Assembly (NCBI GenBank): GCA_020161795.1
Contig: JAIUOR010000020.1
Span: 1 to 64,000, forward strand
Source: Actinomycetota bacterium
GTDB taxonomy: Bacteria > Actinomycetota > Actinomycetes > Propionibacteriales > Propionibacteriaceae
Reading direction: 5' to 3'
DNA: 64,000 nt
Part shown: positions 56,798 to 64,000 of the stretch, in pieces
How positions within the stretch are numbered: position 1 is the stretch's first letter
Layout of the letters: each line of letters starts with the position of its first letter
Position numbers and translations under genes: made by a program
The notes under the pieces: model-generated
What the model was told of the DNA's origin: nothing
Database searches by the model: none
The model's input: the letters and a program-made list of their open reading frames with translations, nothing else

Positions 56798-56958
56798 CGC
56801 CGATCTGCCGGGGTTATGGGCTTCGACCAGCCAGGCGACAGCGTCGTTCGCCGATCTACCGGGGTTACCAGCCCATCCCACCGTCTGGTAACCCCAACAG
56901 AGCGGCGTTTGAACCGACGGCGCCCGTTTCGCCTGCTCATAACCCCGGCAGATCGGCG
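56798..56958 (+). repeat. Symmetric cluster of four 20-bp repeats (two direct, two inverted)
   Basis: Copies at 56798-56817 and 56849-56868 (plus) and at 56888-56907 and 56939-56958 (inverted). Consensus CGCCGATCTGCCGGGGTTAT. The outer pair is identical in 20 of 20; the second differs at two positions and the third at four. Start-to-start spacing is 51 bp in both halves, making a 161-bp near-palindrome. The centre, CCAG/CTGG with loop 56872-56884, could fold. No gene lies in 56711-57157; this cluster is what that stretch holds. Confidence 0.85.
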
Positions 56959-57157
56959 AATCGATGCGCTGGAGCCCGGGGGACCAGACCGGCCCCCGTC
57001 CGCCTTGCTGATCGCCGGTGACCGCTGACCCGGGGGAGTGCTGATCTAGGTTGGCCGTCGCGGTGGCATTGAGCCCGAGTCGGCGACGAAGGAGCACCTG
57101 GGCGACTCCGCGGTGATCGACCTCGACTCGAAGCCGGATTCAGCCCGAAACCAGGGG

Positions 57158-57240
57158 TGCCCGAGGGGGGAGTCGAACCCCCACGTCCTTTCGGACTGAC
57201 GATTTTGAGTCGCCCGCGTCTGCCATTCCGCCACTCGGGC
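57158..57240 (-). tRNA. tRNA-Leu (CAA)
   Basis: 83-nt class II tRNA on the minus strand. Acceptor GCCCGAG/CTCGGGC with discriminator A; D-arm GGCGGAATGGCAGACGC; anticodon stem GGCGA/TCGTC around loop CTCAAAA, giving anticodon CAA; variable arm GTCC-GAAA-GGAC; T-arm GGGGG-TTCGACT-CCCCC. CCA is not encoded (A is followed by CCCC). Reads UUG codons. Confidence 0.95.
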
Positions 57241-57286
57241 CGGGCCGGTTTCATCCGGCTCAGGACCGCCCACGATTCTGTCACAC

Positions 57287-57317
57287 TTGCAGAGCCGTTG
57301 CGTGCACGCGGTAACCT
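57287..57317 (+). promoter_or_regulatory. Promoter of pdtaR
   Basis: TTGCAG (57287-57292) and TAACCT (57312-57317), 19 bp apart. The leader of about 50 nt carries a hairpin GGGCCCT/AGGGCCC (57330-57336 and 57340-57346). Confidence 0.5.
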
Positions 57318-57371
57318 CGACACTGCTCAGGGCCCTGGGAGGGCCCCGCTCTATTCCTGAGGACGACACCG

Positions 57372-58010
57372 ATGACCAGCAAGCCGAAATCCGACCGTAC
57401 CGAGTCGACCGCCGCGCCGCTGCGCGTGCTCGTGGCCGAGGACGAGGCCTTGATCCGCCTCGACCTGGTCGACATGTTGCGCGAGGAGGGCTACGACGTG
57501 ATCGGCGAGGCCTCCGACGGTGAGGAAGCCGTCGCCATGGCCCGGGAACTCGACCCCGACCTGGTCGTGATGGACGTCAAGATGCCCAAGACCGACGGCA
57601 TCACCGCCGCCGCCACGATCGCCGAGGAACGGATCGCCGCGGTCGTGATGCTCACCGCGTTCAGCCAGCGCGAGCTGATCGAGCGGGCGCGTGAGGCCGG
57701 CGCGATGGCCTACGTGGTCAAGCCGTTCGATGCCTCCGACGTGGTGCCGGCGATCGAGATCGCGATGGCCCGGTTCGCCGAGATCCGCGCGGTCGAGGCC
57801 GAGGTCGCCGACCTCGAGGAGCGGTTCGCCTCGCGCAAGGCCGTGGACCAGGCCAAGGGGCTGCTGCAGGAGGGCCTGGGGCTCAGCGAGCCGGAGGCGT
57901 TCCGGTGGATCCAGAAGACCGCCATGGACCTGCGCAAGTCGATGCGCGAGGTCGCCGAGGGCGTCATCGAGCACTCCCGCTCCGGCGGCAAGGGAAAGCC
58001 GCTGGGCTGA
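57372..58010 (+). CDS. pdtaR: PdtaR-like response regulator with ANTAR domain
   Basis: 212 residues. Receiver domain (about 18-130) with acidic pocket E23/D24, phosphoacceptor D68 (VVMDVKMP), T95 and K117; then a coiled helix and an ANTAR RNA-binding domain (about 140-195, VDQAKGLLQEGLGLSEPEAFRWIQKTAM). PdtaR of M. tuberculosis, paired with the kinase PdtaS, binds hairpins to prevent termination. No kinase gene is adjacent here. Converges with gltA, 4 nt apart. Confidence 0.93.
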   Translation: MTSKPKSDRTESTAAPLRVLVAEDEALIRLDLVDMLREEGYDVIGEASDGEEAVAMARELDPDLVVMDVKMPKTDGITAAATIAEERIAAVVMLTAFSQRELIERAREAGAMAYVVKPFDASDVVPAIEIAMARFAEIRAVEAEVADLEERFASRKAVDQAKGLLQEGLGLSEPEAFRWIQKTAMDLRKSMREVAEGVIEHSRSGGKGKPLG

Positions 58011-58014
58011 GGCC

Positions 58015-59292
58015 TCAGCGGGCGTCGAGCGGAACGTAGTCCCGGCGGGCGTAGCCGGTGTAGATCTGCTTGGGGCGCGCGATCTTCTGCTCGGGATCGG
58101 TGATGAACTCCTGGTACTGGGCCGCCCAGCCGGCGGTCCGGGGTACGGCGAACAGCACGGTGAACATCTCCGGCGGGAAGCCGAGCGCCTCGTAGATCAG
58201 GCCCGAGTAGAAGTCGACGTTGGGGTACAGTCGGCGGGAGACGAAGTACTCGTCGGTCAGCCCGTACTTCTCCAGTTCCTGGGCCACCTCCAGCAGCGGG
58301 TTGACGCCGGTGATCTCGAAGACGTCGTCCACCGCCTTCTTGATGACCCGGGCGCGCGGGTCGTAGTTCTTGTAGACCCGGTGGCCGAAGCCCATCATCC
58401 GCACGCGGCCGGCCTTGACGCCCTCGATGAACTCCGGGACGCGCTCCACCGTCCCGATCTCGCGCAGCATCTTCAGCACGGCCTCGTTCGCCCCGCCGTG
58501 CAGCGGGCCGTGCAGGGCGCCGACGCCCGCAGACACGCAGGTGTAGAGGTCGTTGCCCGAGCTGGCCACCGAGCGGACGGCGGACGTAGAGCAGTTCTGC
58601 TCGTGATCGGCGTGCAGGATGAACAGCACCTCGACCGCCCGGATCAGCCGCTCGTCGGCGTGGTAGCGGCGCTCGGCCTGCTTGAACAGCATGGCCAGGA
58701 AGTTGTGGCAGTAGCCGTAGGCGTCGTCCGGGGCGATGTAGGGCTTGGCCTTGCCCTTGCGGTAGGCGAAGGCCGCGAGCGTGGGCATCTTGGCGATCAG
58801 CCGGGCGATGTTCAGCGCGCGGGCCTCGGGGTCGGTGAAGTTCTGGGCGTCCGGGTAGAACGAGTAGAAGGCGGCCGTAGAGGCCATCAGGATGGTCATC
58901 GGATGGGCGTCGTAGGGGAATCCCGCCAGCACCGTCTTCAGCTTGTCCGGCAGCATCCGGTGCTCGGTGATGAGCTGTTCCCATTCCGCCAGTTGGCTCG
59001 CATTCGGCAGTTCCCCGTTGAGCAGCAGCCAGGCGACCTCCAGGAAGCTGGCGCTCTCGGCCAGCTGCTCGATCGGGTAGCCGCGGTACTCCAGAATCCC
59101 GGCGTCGCCGTCGATGTAGGTGATCGACGACCGGCACGAGGCGGTGTTCACATAGCCCGGGTCGTAGGTGGCCAGCGGGCCTCCCTCCACCACGAACTGG
59201 CGCAATTCGGTCGCCCGGATGGTGGCGTCCGTGATCGCCAACTCCCGCTCGGTGCCGCTGCCCGGATGCGTGATCTGAAGGAGGTCTGCCAT
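58015..59292 (-). CDS. gltA: Citrate synthase
   Basis: 425 residues, hexameric type II (NADH-sensitive-like) length. Condenses oxaloacetate and acetyl-CoA. Active-site regions: HADHEQNCSTSAVR, GPLHGGANEAVLKML and GFGHRVYKNYDPRARV (two histidines; the aspartate lies further on). The N-terminal domain (DATIRATEL, YRGYPIEQLAESASFLEVAWLLLNGELP) is of gram-negative/actinobacterial GltA type. TAGGGT ends 6 nt before ATG 59292. Confidence 0.96.
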   Translation of the reverse strand: MADLLQITHPGSGTERELAITDATIRATELRQFVVEGGPLATYDPGYVNTASCRSSITYIDGDAGILEYRGYPIEQLAESASFLEVAWLLLNGELPNASQLAEWEQLITEHRMLPDKLKTVLAGFPYDAHPMTILMASTAAFYSFYPDAQNFTDPEARALNIARLIAKMPTLAAFAYRKGKAKPYIAPDDAYGYCHNFLAMLFKQAERRYHADERLIRAVEVLFILHADHEQNCSTSAVRSVASSGNDLYTCVSAGVGALHGPLHGGANEAVLKMLREIGTVERVPEFIEGVKAGRVRMMGFGHRVYKNYDPRARVIKKAVDDVFEITGVNPLLEVAQELEKYGLTDEYFVSRRLYPNVDFYSGLIYEALGFPPEMFTVLFAVPRTAGWAAQYQEFITDPEQKIARPKQIYTGYARRDYVPLDAR

Positions 59293-59298
59293 GTGGGC

Positions 59299-59304
59299 AC
59301 CCTA
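59299..59304 (-). promoter_or_regulatory. -10 box of gltA
   Basis: TAGGGT on minus, 6 nt before ATG 59292; leaderless start inferred. Confidence 0.6.
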
Positions 59305-59386
59305 CGTTGTTGCGCCTTCGCGGGTGGGCGGTCCGCGATATTGGTGTGCTGCCAGGCGGCCGATCGCCGCCCGGCCACGCGCGGTT

Positions 59387-59415
59387 TTGACCCTTCCGAG
59401 ACGGCGCGGTAATCT
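59387..59415 (+). promoter_or_regulatory. Promoter of rplM-rpsI-glmM
   Basis: TTGACC (59387-59392) and TAATCT (59410-59415) with exactly 17 bp between: the best housekeeping sigma promoter in the window. Leader of about 80 nt to rplM. Confidence 0.8.
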
Positions 59416-59503
59416 TGATCGGCGTTGCGCTGTGGTCTGCCCGAGAGGCACATCCCGCGTCCGCTGACAGTGAAGACAACTCATGGAAGCAGGTCTACGA
59501 CCC

Positions 59504-59947
59504 GTGTCTACGTATAGCCCGAAGCCCGGGGAGGTCACCCGGAACTGGCACGTGATCGATGCCGACGATGTCGTGCTCGGCCGCCTGGCCGTGACCGCCG
59601 CGACCCTGCTGCGCGGCAAGCACAAGGCGCAGTACGCCCCCCATGTCGACACCGGTGACTTCGTCGTCGTGATCAACGCCTCCAAGATCGCCCTGACCGG
59701 CAACAAGCGCACCGACAAACTGGCCTACCGGCACTCCGGCCGCCCCGGCGGCCTGAAGTCGGTTCCCTACGGCGAACTGCTCGACCGTGACCCGCGTCAG
59801 GCCGTCGAGCGCGCCGTGTGGGGCATGCTGCCCAAGAACAAGCTCAGCCGTCAGCAGCTCAAGAAGCTGAAGGTGTACGCCGGCCCCGAGCACCCGCACA
59901 CCGCCCAGAAGCCGCAGCAGTACCAGATCACCCAGATCGCCCAGTGA
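59504..59947 (+). CDS. rplM: 50S ribosomal protein L13
   Basis: 147 residues from GTG 59504, giving [22 protein letters not shown], the usual actinobacterial start and length; ATG 59483 would add seven residues. Contains [16 protein letters not shown] and the [14 protein letters not shown] core. Paired with rpsI as in most bacteria. Confidence 0.96.
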   Translation: MSTYSPKPGEVTRNWHVIDADDVVLGRLAVTAATLLRGKHKAQYAPHVDTGDFVVVINASKIALTGNKRTDKLAYRHSGRPGGLKSVPYGELLDRDPRQAVERAVWGMLPKNKLSRQQLKKLKVYAGPEHPHTAQKPQQYQITQIAQ

Positions 59948-59958
59948 CAGGAAGCACC

Positions 59959-60477
59959 GTGACCGACATCGTCGAAGAGACTGCGACCACCGACGAGTTC
60001 GTCCCCTTCACCGAGGGCGAGCGCGAGATCGCTTACCGCGCCGAAGCCGTGCCGAGCACCGCGGTGCCCGGCGGGCGTCCGGCAGTGGTGGCGCCCGGAG
60101 GCGCGACCGGCCGCCGCAAGGAGGCCATCGCCCGGGTGCGGATCGTCCCCGGCACCGGCCAGTTCTCGATCAACGGCCGCAGCCTGGACGACTACTTCCC
60201 GAACAAGCTGCACCAGCAGACGGTCAACGAGCCCTTCGTGACCGCCGCTGTGGTCGGCTCCTACGACGTGATCGCCACGATCGTTGGCGGCGGTGTGACC
60301 GGCCAGGCCGGCGCGCTGCGCCTGGGCATCGCCCGCGCCCTCAACGGGGTGGACGCCGAGGCCAGCCGTCCCGCGCTGAAGAAGGCCGGGCTGCTCACTC
60401 GTGACGCCCGGGTCAAGGAACGCAAGAAGGCCGGCCTGAAGAAGGCCCGCAAGGCTCCGCAGTACAGCAAGCGGTAA
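59959..60477 (+). CDS. rpsI: 30S ribosomal protein S9
   Basis: 172 residues from GTG 59959 (AGGAAG before it). An N-terminal acidic/Ala-rich extension of about 45 residues, then the S9 core ([19 protein letters not shown] ... [32 protein letters not shown]) and the conserved C-terminal KAPQYSKR that touches the P-site tRNA. Confidence 0.97.
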   Translation: MTDIVEETATTDEFVPFTEGEREIAYRAEAVPSTAVPGGRPAVVAPGGATGRRKEAIARVRIVPGTGQFSINGRSLDDYFPNKLHQQTVNEPFVTAAVVGSYDVIATIVGGGVTGQAGALRLGIARALNGVDAEASRPALKKAGLLTRDARVKERKKAGLKKARKAPQYSKR

Positions 60478-60488
60478 TCCCGCTACCG

Positions 60489-61841
60489 ATGCCCCGGCTC
60501 TTCGGCACCGACGGAGTGCGCGGCACCGCCAACGTCGAACTCACTCCCGAGTTCGCGTTGCAGGTGTCCAGCGCCGCCGCCCACGTGCTGGCAGAGGCCG
60601 GGGCTTTCGGCTCTCATCGCCCGCGTGCGCTGGTGGGACGCGATCCGCGTGCCTCCGGGGAGTTCCTGGAAGCGGCGGTGATCGCCGGTCTGGCTTCCTC
60701 AGGGGTCGATGTCGTGCGGCTGGGCGTGGTGCCCACCCCGGCGGTGGCCTACCTGGTCAACCAACTGGACGCCGACCTCGGCGTGATGCTGTCGGCCAGC
60801 CACAATCCCGCTCCCGACAACGGCATCAAGTTCTTCGCCCGGGGCGGGGTGAAGCTGGACGACGATCTCGAGGACGACATCGAGGCCCGGATCGGCCAGC
60901 CCTGGCAGCGACCGATCGGCGCCGGCGTCGGGCGGGTCACCCCCGATCTGGGTGCCTACGAGGCCTACGTCGCGCACCTGGTGTCGAGCCTGGGCGCCGA
61001 CGGCAGCCTGGAGGGGCTGAAGGTGGTGATCGACGCCGCCAACGGCGCCGCCTACCGCACCGCCCCCGAGGCCTTCGCCGCGCAGGGCGCGGAGGTCGTC
61101 CTGATCAACGCCGAGCCCGACGGGCTGAACATCAACCTGCGCGCCGGCTCCACCCACCCCGAATCGCTGCAGGCCGCCGTCGTCGAACACGGAGCCGACC
61201 TGGGGATCGCGCTGGATGGGGACGCCGACCGCTGTCTGGCCGTCGATGCCGACGGTTCCCTGGTGGACGGCGACCAGATCATGGCCATCCTGGCGGTGGC
61301 GATGAAGGCCGATCGCACCCTGCACAGCGACACGGTGGTCGCCACCGTGATGAGCAATCTGGGCTTCATGCAGGCCATGAAGCGCCATGGCATCGTCGTC
61401 GACGTCACCAAGGTGGGCGACCGCTACGTGCTGGAGGCGATGAACGCCAACGGGTTCACCCTCGGCGGCGAGCAGTCCGGGCACGTCATCATGAGCGAGT
61501 TCGCCACCACCGGCGACGGTGTGCTGACCGCGCTCCACCTGGCCGCCCAGATGGCCCGCAGTGGTCGCACGATGGCCGAGTTGGCGAGCGTGATGACCCG
61601 CTTCCCGCAGGTGCTGCTGAACGTCCCCGGAGTGCGCAAGGCCCGCGCCGGCATCGACCCCGAGGTGAACGCCGCCGTCACCGCGGCCGCCAAGGAGCTG
61701 GGCGATTCCGGACGGGTGCTGCTGCGTCCCTCCGGCACCGAGCAGCTGGTGCGGGTGATGGTCGAGGCCACCACCGGCGAGCAGGCGAACGAGATCGCCG
61801 AGCGCCTCGCCGATGTGGTGAAGGCCCGGCTCAGCCTGTAG
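60489..61841 (+). CDS. glmM: Phosphoglucosamine mutase
   Basis: 450 residues. Converts glucosamine-6-phosphate to glucosamine-1-phosphate for peptidoglycan. Begins [15 protein letters not shown]; the phosphoserine is S104 in [12 protein letters not shown]; the metal loop is DGDADR; sugar loop GGEQSGH; phosphate loop [12 protein letters not shown]. 11 nt after rpsI, so likely in the same transcript. Confidence 0.96.
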   Translation: MPRLFGTDGVRGTANVELTPEFALQVSSAAAHVLAEAGAFGSHRPRALVGRDPRASGEFLEAAVIAGLASSGVDVVRLGVVPTPAVAYLVNQLDADLGVMLSASHNPAPDNGIKFFARGGVKLDDDLEDDIEARIGQPWQRPIGAGVGRVTPDLGAYEAYVAHLVSSLGADGSLEGLKVVIDAANGAAYRTAPEAFAAQGAEVVLINAEPDGLNINLRAGSTHPESLQAAVVEHGADLGIALDGDADRCLAVDADGSLVDGDQIMAILAVAMKADRTLHSDTVVATVMSNLGFMQAMKRHGIVVDVTKVGDRYVLEAMNANGFTLGGEQSGHVIMSEFATTGDGVLTALHLAAQMARSGRTMAELASVMTRFPQVLLNVPGVRKARAGIDPEVNAAVTAAAKELGDSGRVLLRPSGTEQLVRVMVEATTGEQANEIAERLADVVKARLSL

Positions 61842-61856
61842 CTGGTGGGTCCGCGA

Positions 61857-61927
61857 GAGGATTTGCACCGAATCAGCGCGGAACCGCCCAGATCGCCGCG
61901 ATTCCGGCATCCGCAGTGCAAATCCTC
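61857..61927. repeat. Long interrupted inverted repeat after glmM
   Basis: GAGGATTTGCAC (61857-61868) and GTGCAAATCCTC (61916-61927) are perfect 12-nt arms. Inside, GAAT..CGCGG and CCGCG.ATTC can pair too, giving a stem of about 20 bp in a 71-nt element. May terminate glmM or be a REP/MITE-like repeat. Confidence 0.65.
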
Positions 61928-61975
61928 CCATGTCGCGACCGCACGTGTCGGTGCAACACAGCCTGCGGGTCACCG

Positions 61976-62042
61976 GGGACGGTTCCTCCTGGTTCACCGC
62001 CCAATTGAAGTGCTGACCAGGTGGGACATCAGGAACCGTCCC
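61976..62042. repeat. REP-like inverted repeat (GGGACGGTTCCT ... AGGAACCGTCCC)
   Basis: Perfect 12-nt arms at 61976-61987 and 62031-62042 with a 43-nt centre. The right arm encodes the last residues of the broken monooxygenase on the minus strand, whose stop lies at 62029-62031. Resembles palindromic repeats associated with REP-type transposases, but no transposase is near. Confidence 0.6.
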
Positions 62043-63121
62043 TGCTGTCCCAGTCGGCCAGGATGGCTCGGGCCGCGTCCCGGCCGGCCCGATTCGCCCC
62101 GACGGTCGACTGGGAAGGGCCGTAGCCGATCAGGAACAGGCGGGTTCGGTGATCGAGCGTCCGCGTTCGACCTGGATACCGCCCGCCGCAGTGGTCAGGC
62201 CCAGGGGGGTGAGGTGGTCGAGGGCGGGGTGGAAGCCGGTGGCCCACAGGATCACGTCCGCTTTCACCAGGGTGCCGTCGGGCATCAGCACCCCATCCGG
62301 TTCGATGGCGGTGAACATCGGGTGCCGCACCAGCGCGCCGCGCTCGCGCGCCTCGATCGCCCAGGGCGACCAGTGCATGCCGGTGGCTGAGACGATCGAC
62401 ACCGGGCCCAGGCCCCGGCGGGCGCGCTCGGTCACCTTCTCGATGGCAGCGATGCGGCGTCCCTCGTCGAACTCGCCGGTCTCCCAGACCGGTTCGCGCC
62501 GGGTCACCAGTAGGTCTGGGCCACCCGCGAGATCTCGTTGAGCAACTGGATCGCGGAGACTCCCGCCCCGACGACGACCACCCGCCGGCCGGCGAACTCG
62601 TCGGCGCTGACGTAGTCGTGGACGTGCAGCTGCCGTCCCCGAAAGCTCTGCGTGCCGGGGATGTCGGGAAGGTAGGGGTTGGTCCAGGTGCCGGTGGCAT
62701 TGACCACCCAGCGAGCGGCCCAGGTGCCTGCCTCCGATTCGACGAGGAGCCTGCCCCGTGGGCCGTCGTCCGCCCGGCGCACCGCCCGCACCGTGACCGG
62801 ACGGCGCACCCGCAGGTCGTTGGCCGCCTCGAAGGCGGCGAAGTAGGACGGTAGGGCGTCGACGCTCGGCGTGCCGGGATCCACGGGCGGCTGGTGCATC
62901 CCGGGCAGGTCGTAGATGCCGTTGACCGTTCCCATCAGCAGTGAGCGCCAGCGGTGCTGCCAGGCGCCGCCCGGCCGCGGATTGGCGTCCAGCATCACGA
63001 AGCTGCCGGTACCCGGGGGCTCCCCGGGAGTGCGCAGGCCGCGGCGTCGCAGGTGGTGACCTGCCGAGAGCCCGGCCTGGCCGGCCCCGATCACGAGGAC
63101 ATCGAGCTGGGACGGCTTCAC
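62029..63121 (-). pseudogene. Flavin-containing monooxygenase-like gene, two frameshifts
   Basis: Three consecutive pieces in different frames. Piece 1 (63121-62504) has the FAD motif GAGQAGLSAG, ATGTWTNPYLP and the NADP motif GAGVSAIQLL, and ends TYW-TGA. Piece 2 (62507-62130) continues at once with VTRREPVW and contains LWATGFHPALDHL. Piece 3 (about 62132-62029) carries RLFLIGYGPSQSTVGANRAGR. Both breaks fit single-base losses in G and C runs (TGGTG for TGGGTG; CCCG for CCCCG). Otherwise the sequence reads as one NAD(P)/FAD-dependent monooxygenase of about 360 residues. Real decay or homopolymer sequencing errors are both possible. Confidence 0.8.
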
Positions 63122-63186
63122 GTGGCCGACGCTACCGCGAGCCGAGCGGGTGCAACGAAATCCCGGGCTGCCAGACTCTTTCCAGT

Positions 63187-63717
63187 GTGAGTGTCGACAA
63201 CCGGATCGGAGTCGCGGTGGGGGTTGAGCCTTCGTTCGACGACTACGTCCGGGCGCGCTCGGACGGTCTGCTGCGGCTGGCCTGGCTGATCACCCGGAAC
63301 TGGGAGGATGCCCGGGACGCCGTTCAGGACGGCTTCGCGGCGCTCTATCCGCGCTGGCATCGGCTGCCGGAAGGCGACCGCCGGCACGCCTACGTGTCCC
63401 GGACGGTCGTCAACGCCTGCCTCGCGGTGATCCGGCGGCGCCGCGCCCAGCCGGTGGCCGATCCGTCCGTTCTGGCGGAGGCGCCGGTCTCGGCGGACGC
63501 GAGCACGGCGATCGCCGCCGCCGACGAGGCATGGCGGCTGTGCGCCGAACTTCCGCCGGCCCAGCGCGCGGCGGTGGTGCTGCGCTTCTACCGCGACTAC
63601 AGCTTCGGCCAGATCGCCGAGGCGCTCGGATGCCCGGAATCGACCGCGCGCTCCCACGTCCACCGGGCGATGGCGACGCTGCGTTCCCGGCTCGGAAAGG
63701 GTGACGACGATGAATGA
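63187..63717 (+). CDS. SigE-family ECF RNA polymerase sigma factor (second copy)
   Basis: 176 residues from GTG 63187. Region 2: FDDYVRARSDGLLRLAWLI ... VQDGFAALYPRWHRL; region 4: LPPAQRAAVVLRFYRDYSFGQIAEALGC and ARSHVHRAMATLRSRLG. Same subfamily as the factor at 9792. Its last 8 nt overlap the next membrane-protein gene, exactly as in that cassette. GACTCT ends 8 nt before the GTG, so it may be leaderless. Confidence 0.9.
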   Translation: MSVDNRIGVAVGVEPSFDDYVRARSDGLLRLAWLITRNWEDARDAVQDGFAALYPRWHRLPEGDRRHAYVSRTVVNACLAVIRRRRAQPVADPSVLAEAPVSADASTAIAAADEAWRLCAELPPAQRAAVVLRFYRDYSFGQIAEALGCPESTARSHVHRAMATLRSRLGKGDDDE

Positions 63718-64000
63718 CGAGGAGCGGGCCTTCTGCGATGCGCTGCGGCGAGCCGACACCGTCGAGGTGCCGGTGCCGCCGCTCGACCCGGCCGAGATTT
63801 CGGGCAGGGGGCATCGGGTGCGGCCGGCCTGGCGCGACGCGTTGGTGGCAGCCGTCTGGGTGGTGGCTTTGGCGGGCGTGGGCATCGCCGTGTTCTCCAG
63901 CGTCGGCCGCGGGATCCCCGCGGTCCCGGTCGCGCCGCACGTGGAGGCGACGGGCGCCACGGTCGAGGTCGACCTCTTCTCCGGCCGGGAGAATCCGGTG
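63710..64000 (+). CDS. Membrane protein coupled to second sigma factor (3' end outside window)
   Basis: 97 residues seen, running off the window. Cytoplasmic N-terminus (MNDEERAFCDALRRAD), one membrane segment (about 42-62, ALVAAVWVVALAGVGIAVF), then outside residues ending VEVDLFSGRENPV. The DLFSGRENP stretch resembles a D-[IV]-F-S-G-R-P-N-P motif recurrent in secreted proteins of unknown function. Probably the sensor or anti-sigma of the upstream factor; inferred from coupling and topology. Confidence 0.7.
   Translation, partial: MNDEERAFCDALRRADTVEVPVPPLDPAEISGRGHRVRPAWRDALVAAVWVVALAGVGIAVFSSVGRGIPAVPVAPHVEATGATVEVDLFSGRENPV

Noticed and set aside
56798-56958. CRISPR array
   Set aside because: Only four copies in two opposite orientations, imperfect repeats, no cas genes.
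56776-57097. Small ORFs over the repeat cluster (NPGRSA / PICRGY peptides)
   Set aside because: Repeated peptides arise only from translating the 20-bp palindromic repeat on both strands; no Shine-Dalgarno and conflicting frames.
62500-62510. Programmed frameshift or selenocysteine at TGG-TGA in the monooxygenase
   Set aside because: No slippery heptamer or SECIS-like hairpin seen, and a second unrelated frameshift follows; decay or sequencing error is simpler.

Overview
The window is a gene-dense, high-G+C segment typical of an actinobacterium. Supporting features are abundant GTG starts, a mycobacterial-type FabG-InhA pair, an ANTAR response regulator of the PdtaR type, SigE-family ECF sigma factors, DUF222/HNH (13E12-type) and Abhydrolase_9 proteins, and a SufBD-Rieske-CSUT operon. 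Gene content (SUF plus fused PntA/PntB, no mycolate genes seen) fits Propionibacteriales, but the genus cannot be fixed from this sequence. Nearly all of it is chromosomal housekeeping DNA. No prophage, CRISPR array or intact insertion sequence is visible.

Layout, 1-5.2 kb: Fe-S assembly operon sufB(partial)-sufD-Rieske ferredoxin-sufC-sufS-sufU-sufT, with overlapping or nearly touching genes. 5.2-9.5 kb: an SPFH membrane protein plus ribbon-helix-helix protein behind a perfect palindrome, an AI-2E family permease and an ABC-F ATPase. 9.5-13.3 kb: a 16-bp tandem repeat, then a SigE-family sigma factor translationally coupled to two membrane-anchored Kelch-like proteins. 13.3-17.2 kb (minus): tight operon DUF3099-SURF1-META lipoprotein-RlmA-like methyltransferase-M20 amidohydrolase. 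17.4-23.9 kb: fabG-inhA, a lone ABC ATPase, NfeD-stomatin pair, bile-acid-symporter homologue (minus), TrmH-type methyltransferase and peptide deformylase (minus). 24-31 kb: xerD, an M23-like protein (minus), then the translation/lipid block rpsB-tsf-pyrH-frr-cdsA-rlmN. 31-35.4 kb: an accessory-looking stretch (atypical DNA, DUF222/HNH gene with a LexA-box-like site, Abhydrolase_9, DUF1801, KDPG aldolase), all genes on minus. 35.6-42 kb: dxr-rseP-ispG-GNAT and proS. 42-49.2 kb: rimP-nusA-ylxR-infB-rbfA-truB-ribF. 49.2-53.7 kb: GNAT, LppX-like lipoprotein and pntAB, inserted between ribF and rpsO. 54-56.7 kb: rpsO-pnp. 56.7-57.4 kb: a palindromic cluster of four 20-bp repeats and tRNA-Leu(CAA). 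57.4-61.8 kb: pdtaR, gltA (minus), rplM-rpsI-glmM. 61.8 kb to end: REP-like inverted repeats, a flavin monooxygenase gene broken by two frameshifts, and a second SigE-family sigma factor coupled to a membrane protein that runs off the window.

The genes serve Fe-S biogenesis, isoprenoid and fatty-acid synthesis, ribosome production and maturation, translation initiation, RNA decay and NADPH balance. Regulatory signals of most interest: the 31-bp palindrome in front of the SPFH-RHH pair; a chain of three ATGA-coupled mini-ORFs in the infB leader; a long hairpin between rpsO and pnp; a recurring TANNNT box 6-8 nt before the start codon, which suggests leaderless transcripts; and the symmetric repeat cluster at 56.8 kb. 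The sigma/beta-propeller cassette and the repeat cluster are the best candidates for something not well described.
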